A DNA stretch of 64,000 nt. Origin: Streptomyces sp. Edi2. Its GTDB lineage: Bacteria > Actinomycetota > Actinomycetes > Streptomycetales > Streptomycetaceae. The translations under genes were made by a program, and so were the position numbers. This document shows, in pieces, positions 26,239 through 34,647 of this stretch. Position 1 is the first letter of the stretch; each line of letters opens with the position of its first letter. The notes under the pieces were generated by a model, which saw nothing but the letters and a program-made list of their open reading frames with translations, was not told where the DNA came from and did not search any database. The DNA is taken from NCBI RefSeq assembly GCF_040253635.1, contig NZ_JBEJGX010000003.1:8333501-8397500 (forward strand). Direction: 5' to 3'.

Positions 26239-27392
26239 CGGTGTGCCCCCGGTCCGTCGTAGAGGTTCCACGGCACCCGCTGGTACTCGTTCTCGCAGGG
26301 GGTGCCCGCAGTGGCGTGGTACTCGCCGCTGGTCAGATCCACGCACGAGGAGACCAGCGTCGTCCAGTGCCGGAGCGTGGGTTTCCGGGGATCGGGGTGG
26401 GTGCACAGCGACTCGGGGTGGCCGAGGTGGTCCGACATCGCCTGCCGGATGATCTTGCGTGATTCGTCGGGTCCGGTGGACGTACGCAGGGCCCGCAGCC
26501 CGGCCTCGGCGCGCGGGACCCGTATGAGGGAGTCGGACGACACCGGGCGGTATCCGGCGCTGAGCGCGGCCGGGACACCGGCCTGGTAGTGATTGCCGTG
26601 CACCAGCAGCCCGTCGGTGGGGTACATCCAGCCGTGTCCTGCCGGGGTGGTCTCCAGGTCGACGGCGAACCCCTCGCGGCAGGTCAGCAGCGCGTTGCTG
26701 GCGATGTGCGCGCGGGTGCGGCACAGCACGTCGATGGCGTCGGTGATGCTGTCCTGGTCCAGGACACTGCGCCGTACGACGGTCTGCGGCAGCCCGATCG
26801 CGTCGTCGAACCGCCCACCGAGGCCGTTGGCGTTGAGTGCGATCCCGGCCGAGTTGGCGCCCTGACGGCCGATCTGCCCGGCCTCCACCTGCATGATCAG
26901 GGTCGGCCGGGGCGGCTGGACGATCCGGATCAGTACGACGGTGTCGGCGACGCCGGCCCGCCAGTCCCAGTTCTGCCCGGCATAGACATGGCCGTCGCCG
27001 CTGGCCTCCCCGTAGGCGGCGTACGAGGTGCAGCCCTCGGCGGGTTCCTCGCCGTCCGCCGGTGCCGCGTCGCTGATCTCGGCGAAGGACTTGTCGTAGA
27101 GCACCTCGCCCCGGGCATTGAGGGCGAGGATGTCGAGCAGGCCCAGGCCCGCGCCGTCGGCGATCCCCTGCATCTCTTCGATCAGGTGGGGTGCGTAATC
27201 GCGGACCGGTGTCAGCCAGCGGGCGGCCCGGGTGGTGACCTGCTGCCAGGTCAGCCCGCTGGCGGCGCCGAAAGCGGTTTCGTAGTACGCGGCCGCGGCA
27301 TGGATGCGATCGCGCACCGCCTCGCCGTATTGGCGGCCTCGCTCGGCCGGCGGACCGGCGATCTCGATGACCGGAAGGGTGCGCTGTGCCAT
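26235..27392 (-). CDS. C45-family autoproteolytic acyltransferase/amidohydrolase
   Basis: The product is 385 aa and belongs to the Ntn-hydrolase group of isopenicillin-N acyltransferase. The predicted self-cleavage is at G120-C121 in AEGCTSYAAYGEA, after which Cys becomes the N-terminal nucleophile. QNWDWRAGVADTVVLI and NSAGIALNANGLGG are further family motifs. No signal peptide is seen, so it acts in the cytoplasm. It is first in the operon and overlaps the receptor gene, so it likely hydrolyses or transfers acyl groups of imported peptides or N-acyl amino compounds. The reaction is inferred. Confidence 0.87.
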   Translation of the reverse strand: MAQRTLPVIEIAGPPAERGRQYGEAVRDRIHAAAAYYETAFGAASGLTWQQVTTRAARWLTPVRDYAPHLIEEMQGIADGAGLGLLDILALNARGEVLYDKSFAEISDAAPADGEEPAEGCTSYAAYGEASGDGHVYAGQNWDWRAGVADTVVLIRIVQPPRPTLIMQVEAGQIGRQGANSAGIALNANGLGGRFDDAIGLPQTVVRRSVLDQDSITDAIDVLCRTRAHIASNALLTCREGFAVDLETTPAGHGWMYPTDGLLVHGNHYQAGVPAALSAGYRPVSSDSLIRVPRAEAGLRALRTSTGPDESRKIIRQAMSDHLGHPESLCTHPDPRKPTLRHWTTLVSSCVDLTSGEYHATAGTPCENEYQRVPWNLYDGPGAHR

Positions 27393-27459
27393 GTCTCTCC
27401 CTGCGCAGGACCCGGTGCCTCGACGCCGTTGTGCTGTAACGTCGATTTCAGCAAGTGGG

Positions 27460-27485
27460 TCTCTTGGAATGCGTTGTCCAGGAGA
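27460..27485. promoter_or_regulatory. Inverted repeat in the RpiR/transporter divergent promoter region
   Basis: TCTCTTGGA (27460-27468) and TCCAGGAGA (27477-27485) form an 8-of-9 inverted repeat with an 8-bp spacer. It lies midway between the C45 gene start and the RpiR gene and is the likely operator of the RpiR-type regulator. Confidence 0.6.
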
Positions 27486-27566
27486 GTAATGCCGGTCTCA
27501 TGAAAGTCAACGGTTGTAATGGGGATTCCAGAAGGCTCCGTGGGTTCCGCGGGTGAGGGCACCGGC

Positions 27567-28451
27567 ATGACGCGGCTGCGAGCCGCAGTCCGCGATGCCT
27601 GGGACGAGCTCTCCACCTCCGAGCGCGCCGTCGCCCAGCACCTCATCGGCGCCGAGCCCGAGCAGCTGCTCTTCGCCAGCGCCCAGGAGCTGGGGAGCGC
27701 CAGCGGCACCAGCAATGCCACCGTCGTACGCGCCCTCCAGCGCATCGGCTACGCCGGTCTGCCCGCCCTCAAACGCGACCTGACCACCGACTTCACCACC
27801 GCAGTCGCCCCCGAGGTCCGTCTTAGGCAGCGCATCGCCCATGTCGGCAAGGACCTGTCGGGCATCTGGAACGACGTCTTCGGCGAGGCGGCGGACCGGA
27901 TCGGACACGCCCGGCGGCTGACCGACACCGCGTCCTTCCAGCGTGCGGTGGCCGCACTCGCCCAGGCCCAAGAGGTCTTCTGCTACGGCGTCGCGGCCTC
28001 CGAAATCGCCGCCCGGCACCTCGCCCTGATGCTCGCCCGGACCGGCCGCCGGGCCCGCTTCCTGGGCGCGACCGGATTCGCGTTCGCCGATGCGCTGCTG
28101 CCACTGGGGCGTGGCGACGCGGTGGTGGTCTTCCAGCCGGCCCGCCCGCTGACGGAGTTCACCGTCCTGGTGGAGCGGGCCCGCGCGGTCGGCGCCAAGG
28201 TCGTCTTCGTCACCGACGAACTCGGCGACACCTTCGAGGACCGCGTCGAAGCCGTACTGACCGCGCCGCACACCCCCACCGGCATCACCGCCGAGTCGCT
28301 GCCCGGCCTGGTCATCGCCGACGCCCTGCTGCTCGCCCTGACCACGCTGGACGGGACCCGCGCGGTGGAGACCTCACACCAACTGACGGCACTGCGCGAA
28401 CAGTTGCTGCCGCCGGCGGTGAGGGCCCGCGCCCGGAAGGAGGCTCCATAG
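27567..28451 (+). CDS. MurR/RpiR-family transcriptional regulator
   Basis: The product is 294 aa from ATG 27567 (GAGGG upstream, and the conserved sequence begins here). ATG 27519 would add 16 residues. The N-terminal HTH_6 domain reads LSTSERAVAQHLIGAEPEQL, then GTSNATVVRALQRIGYAGLP. The C-terminal SIS domain (VFCYGVAASEIAARHLALML, then LPLGRGDAVVVFQPARPLTE) is a phosphosugar-type sensor. It is divergent from the C45 hydrolase/transporter operon and presumably controls it, which is unusual for a peptide-type transporter since RpiR regulators normally sense sugar phosphates. Confidence 0.9.
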   Translation: MTRLRAAVRDAWDELSTSERAVAQHLIGAEPEQLLFASAQELGSASGTSNATVVRALQRIGYAGLPALKRDLTTDFTTAVAPEVRLRQRIAHVGKDLSGIWNDVFGEAADRIGHARRLTDTASFQRAVAALAQAQEVFCYGVAASEIAARHLALMLARTGRRARFLGATGFAFADALLPLGRGDAVVVFQPARPLTEFTVLVERARAVGAKVVFVTDELGDTFEDRVEAVLTAPHTPTGITAESLPGLVIADALLLALTTLDGTRAVETSHQLTALREQLLPPAVRARARKEAP

Positions 28452-29049
28452 CCGTTCCTGGTCGTTCCTGGTCGTTCCGGGCTGTCGCCAGGCGTTCCCG
28501 GTTGTCGCCGGTCGTCCTCGGCTGCCGCCGGCCTCCCCGGCCGTGCTCTTTGCCCTTCCGCGCCCCCGTCGCCGCGACCGGGGCAGGTGCTCACGCAGAT
28601 GCTCGAAGGCTGCGAGAACGTGGACCTGAACTGACTGCCGGTTGCTCCGGTTGCTCCGGTTGCTCAGGTGGCGACCGGAGTCGGCAGACCGGCCGCGCGG
28701 CGGCGCAGCGGAATCCCGAAGGGCCCTCGTGAGCCGCTACACGTATCATGATCACCGAATCGAGGCTCCGGCGCGATTCGAGTCCTCAGTCGACACTGAG
28801 ACCTGCTACGACACCGCACCGAACGGGCCCCACCGCATCATCTCCACGGCTGTGCCGACGCGGTTGAACCCGCGAGAGCGGGGGGAGAGGCATCGGCCCC
28901 CGACGTCATGGCAGGCCTCCACCGCACTACGCCGCACCGCACCACACCGCATCACATGGCATCGCATCCAGAGTTCGTCGACGACGGCCCTGGCCGTGCG
29001 ATCCTTACCATCCGACCGCCGCTTGCGGCGTAGAACACCAAGGAACCTC
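28452..29049. other. Intergenic region with several simple repeats
   Basis: Directly after the RpiR stop lies GTTCCTGGTC in tandem (28454-28480), then three TTGCTCCGG units (28641-28670). An ACCGCACC/ACCGCATC-rich run fills 28810-28970. No gene is supported by codon usage. The ATG at 29050 follows. Confidence 0.5.
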
Positions 29050-29220
29050 ATGCCCCCCACGACACCGCAGTCGCACCCCCAGCTCGCTGCCCCGCTTCCT
29101 CGCCCCGCGAAGCCCGATTACCGCAATGTCTTCATCGAACCGGTCTACGGGAACACCTTCCTCGAAGACGACCTGGAGGACGACTTCGACGCCCCTGCTA
29201 CTTCCCGCGCCGGCTACTGA
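29050..29220 (+). CDS. 56-aa peptide with acidic C-terminal region
   Basis: The ATG at 29050 follows AAGGAACC at good spacing. A Pro-rich N-terminal half (PRPAKPDYRN) precedes VFIEPVYGNTFLEDDLEDD and a tail ending TSRAGY. No signal peptide is seen. The size, the leader-like proline/acidic composition and the aromatic positions resemble RiPP precursor peptides, but no modifying enzyme lies next to it. The neighbours are an RpiR gene and a broken SDR. It could also be a free-standing small protein. Confidence 0.45.
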   Translation: MPPTTPQSHPQLAAPLPRPAKPDYRNVFIEPVYGNTFLEDDLEDDFDAPATSRAGY

Positions 29221-29397
29221 CGGCGAAGTGCTGACGGCGAGCTGCTGCGGTGAAAGTCCCATAGCGGCCGTCCAGTTGCCGGCCCACAGCGCCGATCAGG
29301 CCGTATACGTCCACGACCCCGAACCGGGGCGGTGCGAGCCGTCTCTCTGATGGCCGGTTGCTGGGACGACCCGCCCCACCGTCGACGTGAAACGCGC

Positions 29398-30110
29398 TTA
29401 TACGGGCTGGCCGATCGGCCTGACGATCACCGTGTTGATGTCGACACCACTCGGCCGGCCAATGGCCCAGACGATCGTCTTCCCCAATTGCTCCGCCGAC
29501 AGAAGGTCGCGGTCGGGCAGACCGCCGGGGGCACTGTCGAAGAAGTTCGTCTCTGTCGCGCCCGGCGAGATAAGGGTGACGCCGATGCCGTCAGCGGTCA
29601 CCATCCTCCTGGTGTTCTCCGCGATGCCGGTGACGGCCCATTTCGTTGCGCCGTACATGTTTCCCGGCGTGTAGACGTGACCGGCCACGCTGCCGACGAG
29701 CACGATCCGGCCCTTGCTCTCGCGCAGCGCGGGCAGTGCGGCGTTGATGAGCAACGCGGGGCCGAGGACGTTGGTCAGCACCATGTCGTCCCAGCGGGTG
29801 GGGTCACCGTCGGCCAAGTCGTCGAAGGTGGCATAGCCCGCGTTGGCAACGACGACGTCCAGCCGCCCGACGTCGTCACCGTCGTCGCGACCGCCGTCCG
29901 GACGGCATCATGGTCCGCCGCGCTTCCCGGCATCACCAGCAAACCGTCCGGCTCGCCGAGCTCCGTGGCGAATCGGCGGAGCCGGTCCTCGCTCCGGCCC
30001 GTAATCGTCACGCGGTACCCCTGCTCGACCAGTTGCCGAGCCGTCGCGGCCCCGATCCCGCTACCGCCGCCGGTAATCAGTGCGACAGGAGAGTCAGTCA
30101 TGTCAGGCAT
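29398..30110 (-). pseudogene. Short-chain dehydrogenase/reductase, frameshifted
   Basis: Two overlapping frames together make one SDR. The first (start ATG 30108-30110) carries VALITGGGSGIGAATARQLV (cofactor motif) and is normal to about VATTV near 29880. The expected continuation GRLDVVVANAGYATFDDLAD is in another frame, which then runs through VGSVAGHVYTPGNMYGATKW (catalytic Tyr-x3-Lys) to the stop at 29398. One missing base near 29875-29882, in an ACGACG-rich stretch, restores a gene of about 237 codons. It may be a genuine null allele or a sequencing error. Confidence 0.8.
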
Positions 30111-30158
30111 GTGCAGCCCCAAGGGATGTGTGGTGACGTTGGCTTGGAGAGTTGAGCA

Positions 30159-30176
30159 CTTGAAGTGCACTCCAAG
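30159..30176. promoter_or_regulatory. MerR-type 18-bp operator upstream of the SDR
   Basis: CTTGAAGTGCACTCCAAG is an 18-bp near-perfect palindrome with one mismatched pair, 49 bp upstream of the SDR start. This form is typical of MerR-family sites placed in long-spacer promoters. A second half-site CTTGGAG at 30142-30148 pairs with CTCCAAG at 30170-30176. No MerR gene lies in the window. Confidence 0.6.
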
Positions 30177-30314
30177 TCAACGGAGTTGGGGGGGGCTGGG
30201 AAGGTCGCGCAGATGCCAACCGCCGCGTATCGGCGTCGAGAGCGGACGGCGAACTCGGAGAAGCCGGCCGGTGGCTCGGCTCTGCGGCCCGGCGGCTCGG
30301 CCCGGCGTCCCGAC

Positions 30315-31067
30315 TCACACAGCGGTGCGGCCGCCGTCGACAGGTAGCACCACGCCGTGCACAAAGCTTGCGGTGTCGCCGGCCAGGTAGGCGATTGCCT
30401 CGGCGATCTCCCTCGGGGTAGCGGGCCGTCCGGCGGGTGCCTGGGAGGCGAGGGTGTCGAGGTCCGTCCCCATGTCTGCCGTGCCCTCGGTCCGCGTCGG
30501 CCCCGGCTGGACGGCGTTGACCCGGACCCCGCGCGGGCCGTACTCGGCGGCCCAGGACTTGGTCAGCAGGTTCACGGCGGCCTTGCTGGAGCCGTACAGC
30601 GCCGCTCCCGCGATGCCGAGCTCGGCGGCCATGGTGCTGACGTTGACGATCGCCCCGCTGCCCCGGTCAGCCATTGCCGGGGCGATTTCGGCCACCAGGT
30701 AGAACGGCGCCTTCACGTTCAGCGCGTAGACGGCGTCGACCTCGCTCTCGGATGCCTGCGCCGTGGGCCCGAGGGGGTAGATGCCCGCGCTGTTGACCAG
30801 AATGTCCACCCGGCCGTCGCCCAGTTCCCTGGCTGCCCGGGCCAGCTGTCGGACCGCGGGGGCGTCCAGCAGGTCGGCGGCCACGAAGTCAGCGGCGCCG
30901 CCACGTTGCCGGATGGCCTCGACGACGCTCTCACCGCGTTCTCGGTCCCTGCCCGCCACCAGTACGTACGCACCACGCTCGGCGAGCGTTTCCGCAGTGG
31001 CTGCTCCGATACCGCTGGTCGCCCCGGTCACCAGCGCGACTCTTCCTGTCATCGACACGGTGGTCAC
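30315..31067 (-). CDS. Short-chain dehydrogenase/reductase
   Basis: The product is 250 aa, starting at GTG 31067 behind AGAAGGGG. The classical SDR motifs are intact: VALVTGATSGIGAATAETLA (TGxxxGIG), DILVNSAGIYPLG (NNAG region), a catalytic Ser in NVSTMAAE, and Y-x3-K in ALYGSSKAAVNLL. The C-terminal PVDGG is typical of classical NAD(P)-dependent enzymes. Substrate unknown. It is on the same strand as the frameshifted SDR but separated by the putative MerR operator, so the two have separate promoters. Confidence 0.9.
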   Translation of the reverse strand: MTTVSMTGRVALVTGATSGIGAATAETLAERGAYVLVAGRDRERGESVVEAIRQRGGAADFVAADLLDAPAVRQLARAARELGDGRVDILVNSAGIYPLGPTAQASESEVDAVYALNVKAPFYLVAEIAPAMADRGSGAIVNVSTMAAELGIAGAALYGSSKAAVNLLTKSWAAEYGPRGVRVNAVQPGPTRTEGTADMGTDLDTLASQAPAGRPATPREIAEAIAYLAGDTASFVHGVVLPVDGGRTAV

Positions 31068-31193
31068 TGGCGCACCCCTTCTCTTCCAGTCGCTTCCCGA
31101 TGCCGGCGCACGCCTCGTCTCCACATCAGCACCGACCCCTGGAGGCCGCAACTGCTCCGGTACGGCTCGGCCTGTGCCGTTGCCCGGCGGCTG

Positions 31194-32348
31194 TTAGAGG
31201 TCGAGGACGACTTCCGTGGCCGGGGTGCTGCAGCAGACGAGGATGGTGCCGGCCTCGGGGAGTTCGAGGGGTGGGGTGGTGTACGTGATGTCGCCTGTCA
31301 CGAGGTGGGTGACGCAGGTATGGCAGACGCCGGTGCGACAGGACCACCGGGTGGGGATGTCGCAGGCCTCGGCGAGGTCGAGGAGTGACGCGTGAGCGGG
31401 CGACCAGGGGGTGGTGATGCCGCTGCGGGCGAAGGTGATCAGGGGGCCGGAGCCCGGTGGGCCGGGTGGTTGGTGCGGCCGGATCGCGGCCGTGGGCGTG
31501 ACGCCGGGATTGATGGCGGGGAGGGCGCTGAACTGTTCCGTATGGATTCGCTCGGGGCGCAGGCCGTACTCGCGCAGGTAACCGCCGAGGTCGTCCATGA
31601 AGGCCGGCGGTCCGCAGAGATAGGCGTCGGCATCCGTGGGAACGCCCATGGCCGCGAGTGAGGGGGCGGTCGGACGTCCCTGGGTGACGTGGGGCTCGCC
31701 GGGATGCGGGACGGCCCCGGCGGTGTAGTAGATGTGCTCGTGGGCGTGGGGGAGTTGCGCCAGGAGCGTGTGGGTCTCGTCCGCGAAGGCGTGGTGGGCG
31801 CGGTCGTGGGCGGTGTGGATCCACCAGACGGGGCGTGGGTCCCGGGCGGCGGCGAGTCGGTGGAGCATGGCGAGCACGGGCGTGGCACCGATCCCCGCGG
31901 AGACGAGGACGACCGGTCGGGTGCCTTCTTCGAGCACGAACGTTCCCCGGGGGCTTGCGATGTCCACGAGATCCCCGGGGCGGAGCGTGCCATGGAGGTA
32001 GCCGCTGACCTGCCCGTGGGGCTCGTGTTTGACGCTGATGCGGTAGGTGTCGGCGGTGGGCACGGCGGACAGGGAGTAGCTGCGCACCGTGGGGGCGGCC
32101 TCGCCGATGGCGAGGCGGAGGGAGAGGTACTGGCCGGGGCGGGACTCGGGAAGGGGGGTGTGGTCGGTGCTGCTGAGGTAGATCGACGAGACGGCCGCGG
32201 TCTCGGGGACGATGCGGGCGACGCGCAGGGTCTTGAAACCCGGCCAACCCGGCTCTGCCCCGGGCTGCTGGGTGCCGGCGCGTTCGCCCGGCCACGTGCG
32301 CTCGGGCCGATGCTCATTCTTGTGCAGGTGCCGCCGTGATTCCGTCAT
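31194..32348 (-). CDS. FAD/NAD(P)H oxidoreductase with C-terminal 2Fe-2S ferredoxin domain
   Basis: The product is 384 aa from ATG 32348. The ferredoxin-reductase part contains RPGQYLSLRL and RSYSLSA (RxYS, FAD binding), then VLVSAGIGATPVLAMLHRLA (NAD binding) and AYLCGPPAFMDDL. The C-terminal plant-type 2Fe-2S cluster uses C337, C342, C345 and C372 or C373 (WSCRTGVCHTCVTH). It resembles the reductase half of MOSC-reductase fusions, here without the MOSC domain. It passes electrons from NAD(P)H to an unidentified partner. The upstream frame extension is antisense to the TMEM175 gene and not real. Confidence 0.87.
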   Translation of the reverse strand: MTESRRHLHKNEHRPERTWPGERAGTQQPGAEPGWPGFKTLRVARIVPETAAVSSIYLSSTDHTPLPESRPGQYLSLRLAIGEAAPTVRSYSLSAVPTADTYRISVKHEPHGQVSGYLHGTLRPGDLVDIASPRGTFVLEEGTRPVVLVSAGIGATPVLAMLHRLAAARDPRPVWWIHTAHDRAHHAFADETHTLLAQLPHAHEHIYYTAGAVPHPGEPHVTQGRPTAPSLAAMGVPTDADAYLCGPPAFMDDLGGYLREYGLRPERIHTEQFSALPAINPGVTPTAAIRPHQPPGPPGSGPLITFARSGITTPWSPAHASLLDLAEACDIPTRWSCRTGVCHTCVTHLVTGDITYTTPPLELPEAGTILVCCSTPATEVVLDL

Positions 32349-32429
32349 CACGAGTTGCCCTGCACCGCTCGCCGGAGAAACGCCACTCGGTTGCTCGCTC
32401 AGCAGGGCCCGGTGCCTGAGGCTGGGGCG

Positions 32430-33111
32430 GTGACAGAGCCACTTCCTGGACCAGGAGGACGGCCCACGACGTTCGGGGTGGAACGCGACCCCACTCGGGT
32501 GGTCGCGTTCAGCGACGGCGTCATCGCCATCGCCGTCACACTGCTCGTTCTGGACATCCGCCCGCCGCACGACACCCGCCACCTGTTGCACGGCCTCGCC
32601 TCGCTCTGGCCGTCCTACCTGGCCTACGCCCTCACCTTCCTGCTGATCGGGCAGGTGTGGGCCAACCACCACCTCATGTTCGACCACATCCGCAGCGCCG
32701 ACCGGGTGGTGCTGTTTCTCAACACCGTGCTGCTGATGGATATCGCGTTCCTGCCCTTCGCCGCCTCCGTACTGGCCCGGGCGTTCCGCGAGGGACACGG
32801 GCAGCGCACCGCCGTCGTCCTGCACGGCATCGCGTTCGAACTCGCGGCCGTGCTGTTCAACGTCATCTGGTGGTACGCCCGTCATGACCGCCGGCTGCTC
32901 GCCACCACGATCGATGCGGACGGCGTCACAGCCATCACCCGGCGCTTCCAGCTCGCCGTTGTCTGGCTCGCCACCGGCATCCTGCTCGGGGCCTTCTTTG
33001 CCCGCGCTCGGCGTGGCCGTGATCGCCGCCTTCATTCCCTACTACTGGCTGCCCATTGCGGGCGAGATCGCCAAGGTGAAGCGTCGGCGTGACCGTGGGC
33101 GTCGCACGTGA
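32430..33111 (+). pseudogene. TMEM175-like (DUF1211) potassium channel, frameshifted near the C-terminus
   Basis: From GTG 32430 (GGGG upstream) the frame encodes RVVAFSDGVIAIAVTLLVLD, the FSDG signature of helix 1 in TMEM175 channels, and five to six membrane helices. At about 32997, in CTTCTTTGCCC, an extra base shifts the frame. The family-typical end LGVAVIAAFIPYYWLPIAGE, then IAKVKRRRDRGRR, continues in another frame to the stop at 33111. As read, the protein ends in 30 unrelated Arg-rich residues. A one-base insertion or a sequencing error would explain it. Confidence 0.8.
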
Positions 33112-33557
33112 CCGTGACCGTGGGCGTCGGACGTGATCGTGGGCATCGGGCGTGACGTGGTGGCGGGCATCGACCGCCTGGGAGATCGGCTCGGGTGGGT
33201 GGCTGGGCGTCTGGGTGACTGCGCTGGCTGGCGACCGTCCACGGGCGGAGGCTTGAGGCAGGGGGACGTCCCGCCGTCGGCACGGTGACGTCCGTGCTGC
33301 CCTCCCGCCGTCCGCTGCCGGGCCGTCCTGCATCCCTGCTTCACCGACGTCTACGACTGCACCGCATCGCGCCGAAGCACATCGCGCCGAAGCACACCGC
33401 ACCGAACTGCACCGAACTGCACCGAACCGCGCCGCGCCGTACCGCCCCGCACCGCGTCCATCCACTCCGTCTAACCAGTAAAAGAACCTTGACAGGTTAG
33501 ACGGGAGATGCGTGACTGGATGCATAACTGCTAAATCTCGATAGAGAGGTTAGGGAT
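33112..33557. promoter_or_regulatory. Repeat-rich gap and strongly structured promoter of the 33558 hydrolase
   Basis: GTGACCGTGGGCGTCG-type tandem repeats run from 33090 to 33170 and ACCGAAC/ACCGCGCC repeats from 33356 to 33460. The inverted repeat GTCTAACC (33469-33476) and GGTTAGAC (33495-33502) brackets TTGACA (33489-33494), a good -35. A second dyad TCTC-GATA-GAGA, flanked by CTAA and TTAG (33531-33553), precedes the ATG. This looks like a tightly repressed promoter, with two operators. Confidence 0.55.
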
Positions 33558-34427
33558 ATGGCTTCCGCAGTTCACCACCGCACCGCCACCGTCAACGGTC
33601 TCGAGGTCTTCTACCGGGAGGCCGGCGACCCCGAGGCGCCCGCCGTGGTTCTCCTCCACGGCTTTCCGACCAGCTCGCACATGTTCCGCCAGCTGATCCC
33701 GGCGCTGGCCGACCGCTACCACGTCATCGCCCCCGATCACATCGGGTTCGGCCAGTCCGCGATGCCGGCCCTGTCGGACTTCCCGTACACCTTCGAAGCC
33801 CTCACCGACGTCACCTCCGGACTGCTCCAGCACCTGGGCGTCGAACGGTTCGCCATGTACGTACAGGACTACGGCGCTCCCATCGGCTGGCGGCTTGCCC
33901 TCCAGGCCCCCGACCGTGTCACCGCGATCATCACCCAGAACGGCAACGCCTACGAAGAGGGCTTCGTCAAGCCGTTCTGGGACGGTGTCTTCGCCTATGC
34001 GCAGGCACCCGGCCCGGACACCGAAGCCCCCATGCGAGGCGCGCTCACTCCCGAGATCACTCGCTGGCAGTACGTCAACGGAGTGGCTGACCCGAGTCTG
34101 GTCAGCCCCGACAACTGGGTCCACGACCAGGCGCTGCTGGACCGCCCCGGTAACGAAGAGATCCAGCTCAAGCTCTTCCGCGACTACCCGACCAATGTGG
34201 AGCTCTACCCGCGGGTCCACCAGTACTTCCGTGACTCGCAAGTCCCGCTGCTGGCGGTCTGGGGCGCCAACGACGAGATCTTCGGCCCCGACGGCGCCAA
34301 GGCATTCGCCCGGGACCTGCCCCAGGCCGAGATCCACCTGCTCGAGTCCGGGCACTTCGCCCTGGAGAGCCACCTCGAGACCATCACCGGGCACATGCGC
34401 GACTTCCTCGCGCGCGTCCTCACCTGA
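33558..34427 (+). CDS. Alpha/beta hydrolase, haloalkane dehalogenase/epoxide hydrolase type
   Basis: The product is 289 aa. PAVVLLHGFPTSSHMFRQLI is the oxyanion HG motif. The nucleophile is Asp in AMYVQDYGAPIGWRLAL, placing it with dehalogenases and epoxide hydrolases rather than Ser esterases. The acid and His are in LLAVWGANDEIFGP and ESGHFALESH. The ATG follows AGAGAGG. The promoter region carries two inverted repeats, so expression is regulated, perhaps by substrate through a TetR-like protein that is not in the window. Confidence 0.88.
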   Translation: MASAVHHRTATVNGLEVFYREAGDPEAPAVVLLHGFPTSSHMFRQLIPALADRYHVIAPDHIGFGQSAMPALSDFPYTFEALTDVTSGLLQHLGVERFAMYVQDYGAPIGWRLALQAPDRVTAIITQNGNAYEEGFVKPFWDGVFAYAQAPGPDTEAPMRGALTPEITRWQYVNGVADPSLVSPDNWVHDQALLDRPGNEEIQLKLFRDYPTNVELYPRVHQYFRDSQVPLLAVWGANDEIFGPDGAKAFARDLPQAEIHLLESGHFALESHLETITGHMRDFLARVLT

Positions 34428-34587
34428 CGCTCGGGGGTCGGGTCGGGTCGGGTCGGGCCGGGCGAGGGTGAGGGCGATAGTGAGTCGGGTCGGGCCCGGT
34501 GAGGGCGAGTCGTGTCGGTGCAGCAGTCCGCCACCGGGACGGTAACCGTGACCGCAGACCGGCTACCGTATCGGCGACGAGCGTGAG

Positions 34588-34606
34588 TTAGGTTAGGCTT
34601 ACCTAA
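34588..34606. promoter_or_regulatory. Iron box (DmdR/IdeR-type operator)
   Basis: TTAGGTTAGGCTTACCTAA matches the 19-bp actinobacterial iron-box consensus with one difference. It sits 42 bp upstream of the DUF2470 gene start. This predicts repression by DmdR1 with Fe(II) and induction under iron starvation. Confidence 0.9.
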
Positions 34607-34647
34607 GTAATCTACCTTGCTTCTCTAGCCGCGCCTGGAGCACCCGG

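Noticed and set aside
24553..26724. 723-aa version of the binding protein
   Set aside because: The extra N-terminus is an antisense or out-of-frame read of the C45 gene. The lipoprotein signal marks ATG 26238 as the start.
28502..28732. 76-aa ORF with CSGCSGCSG
   Set aside because: Produced by the 9-bp TTGCTCCGG repeat; no ribosome site and no codon bias.
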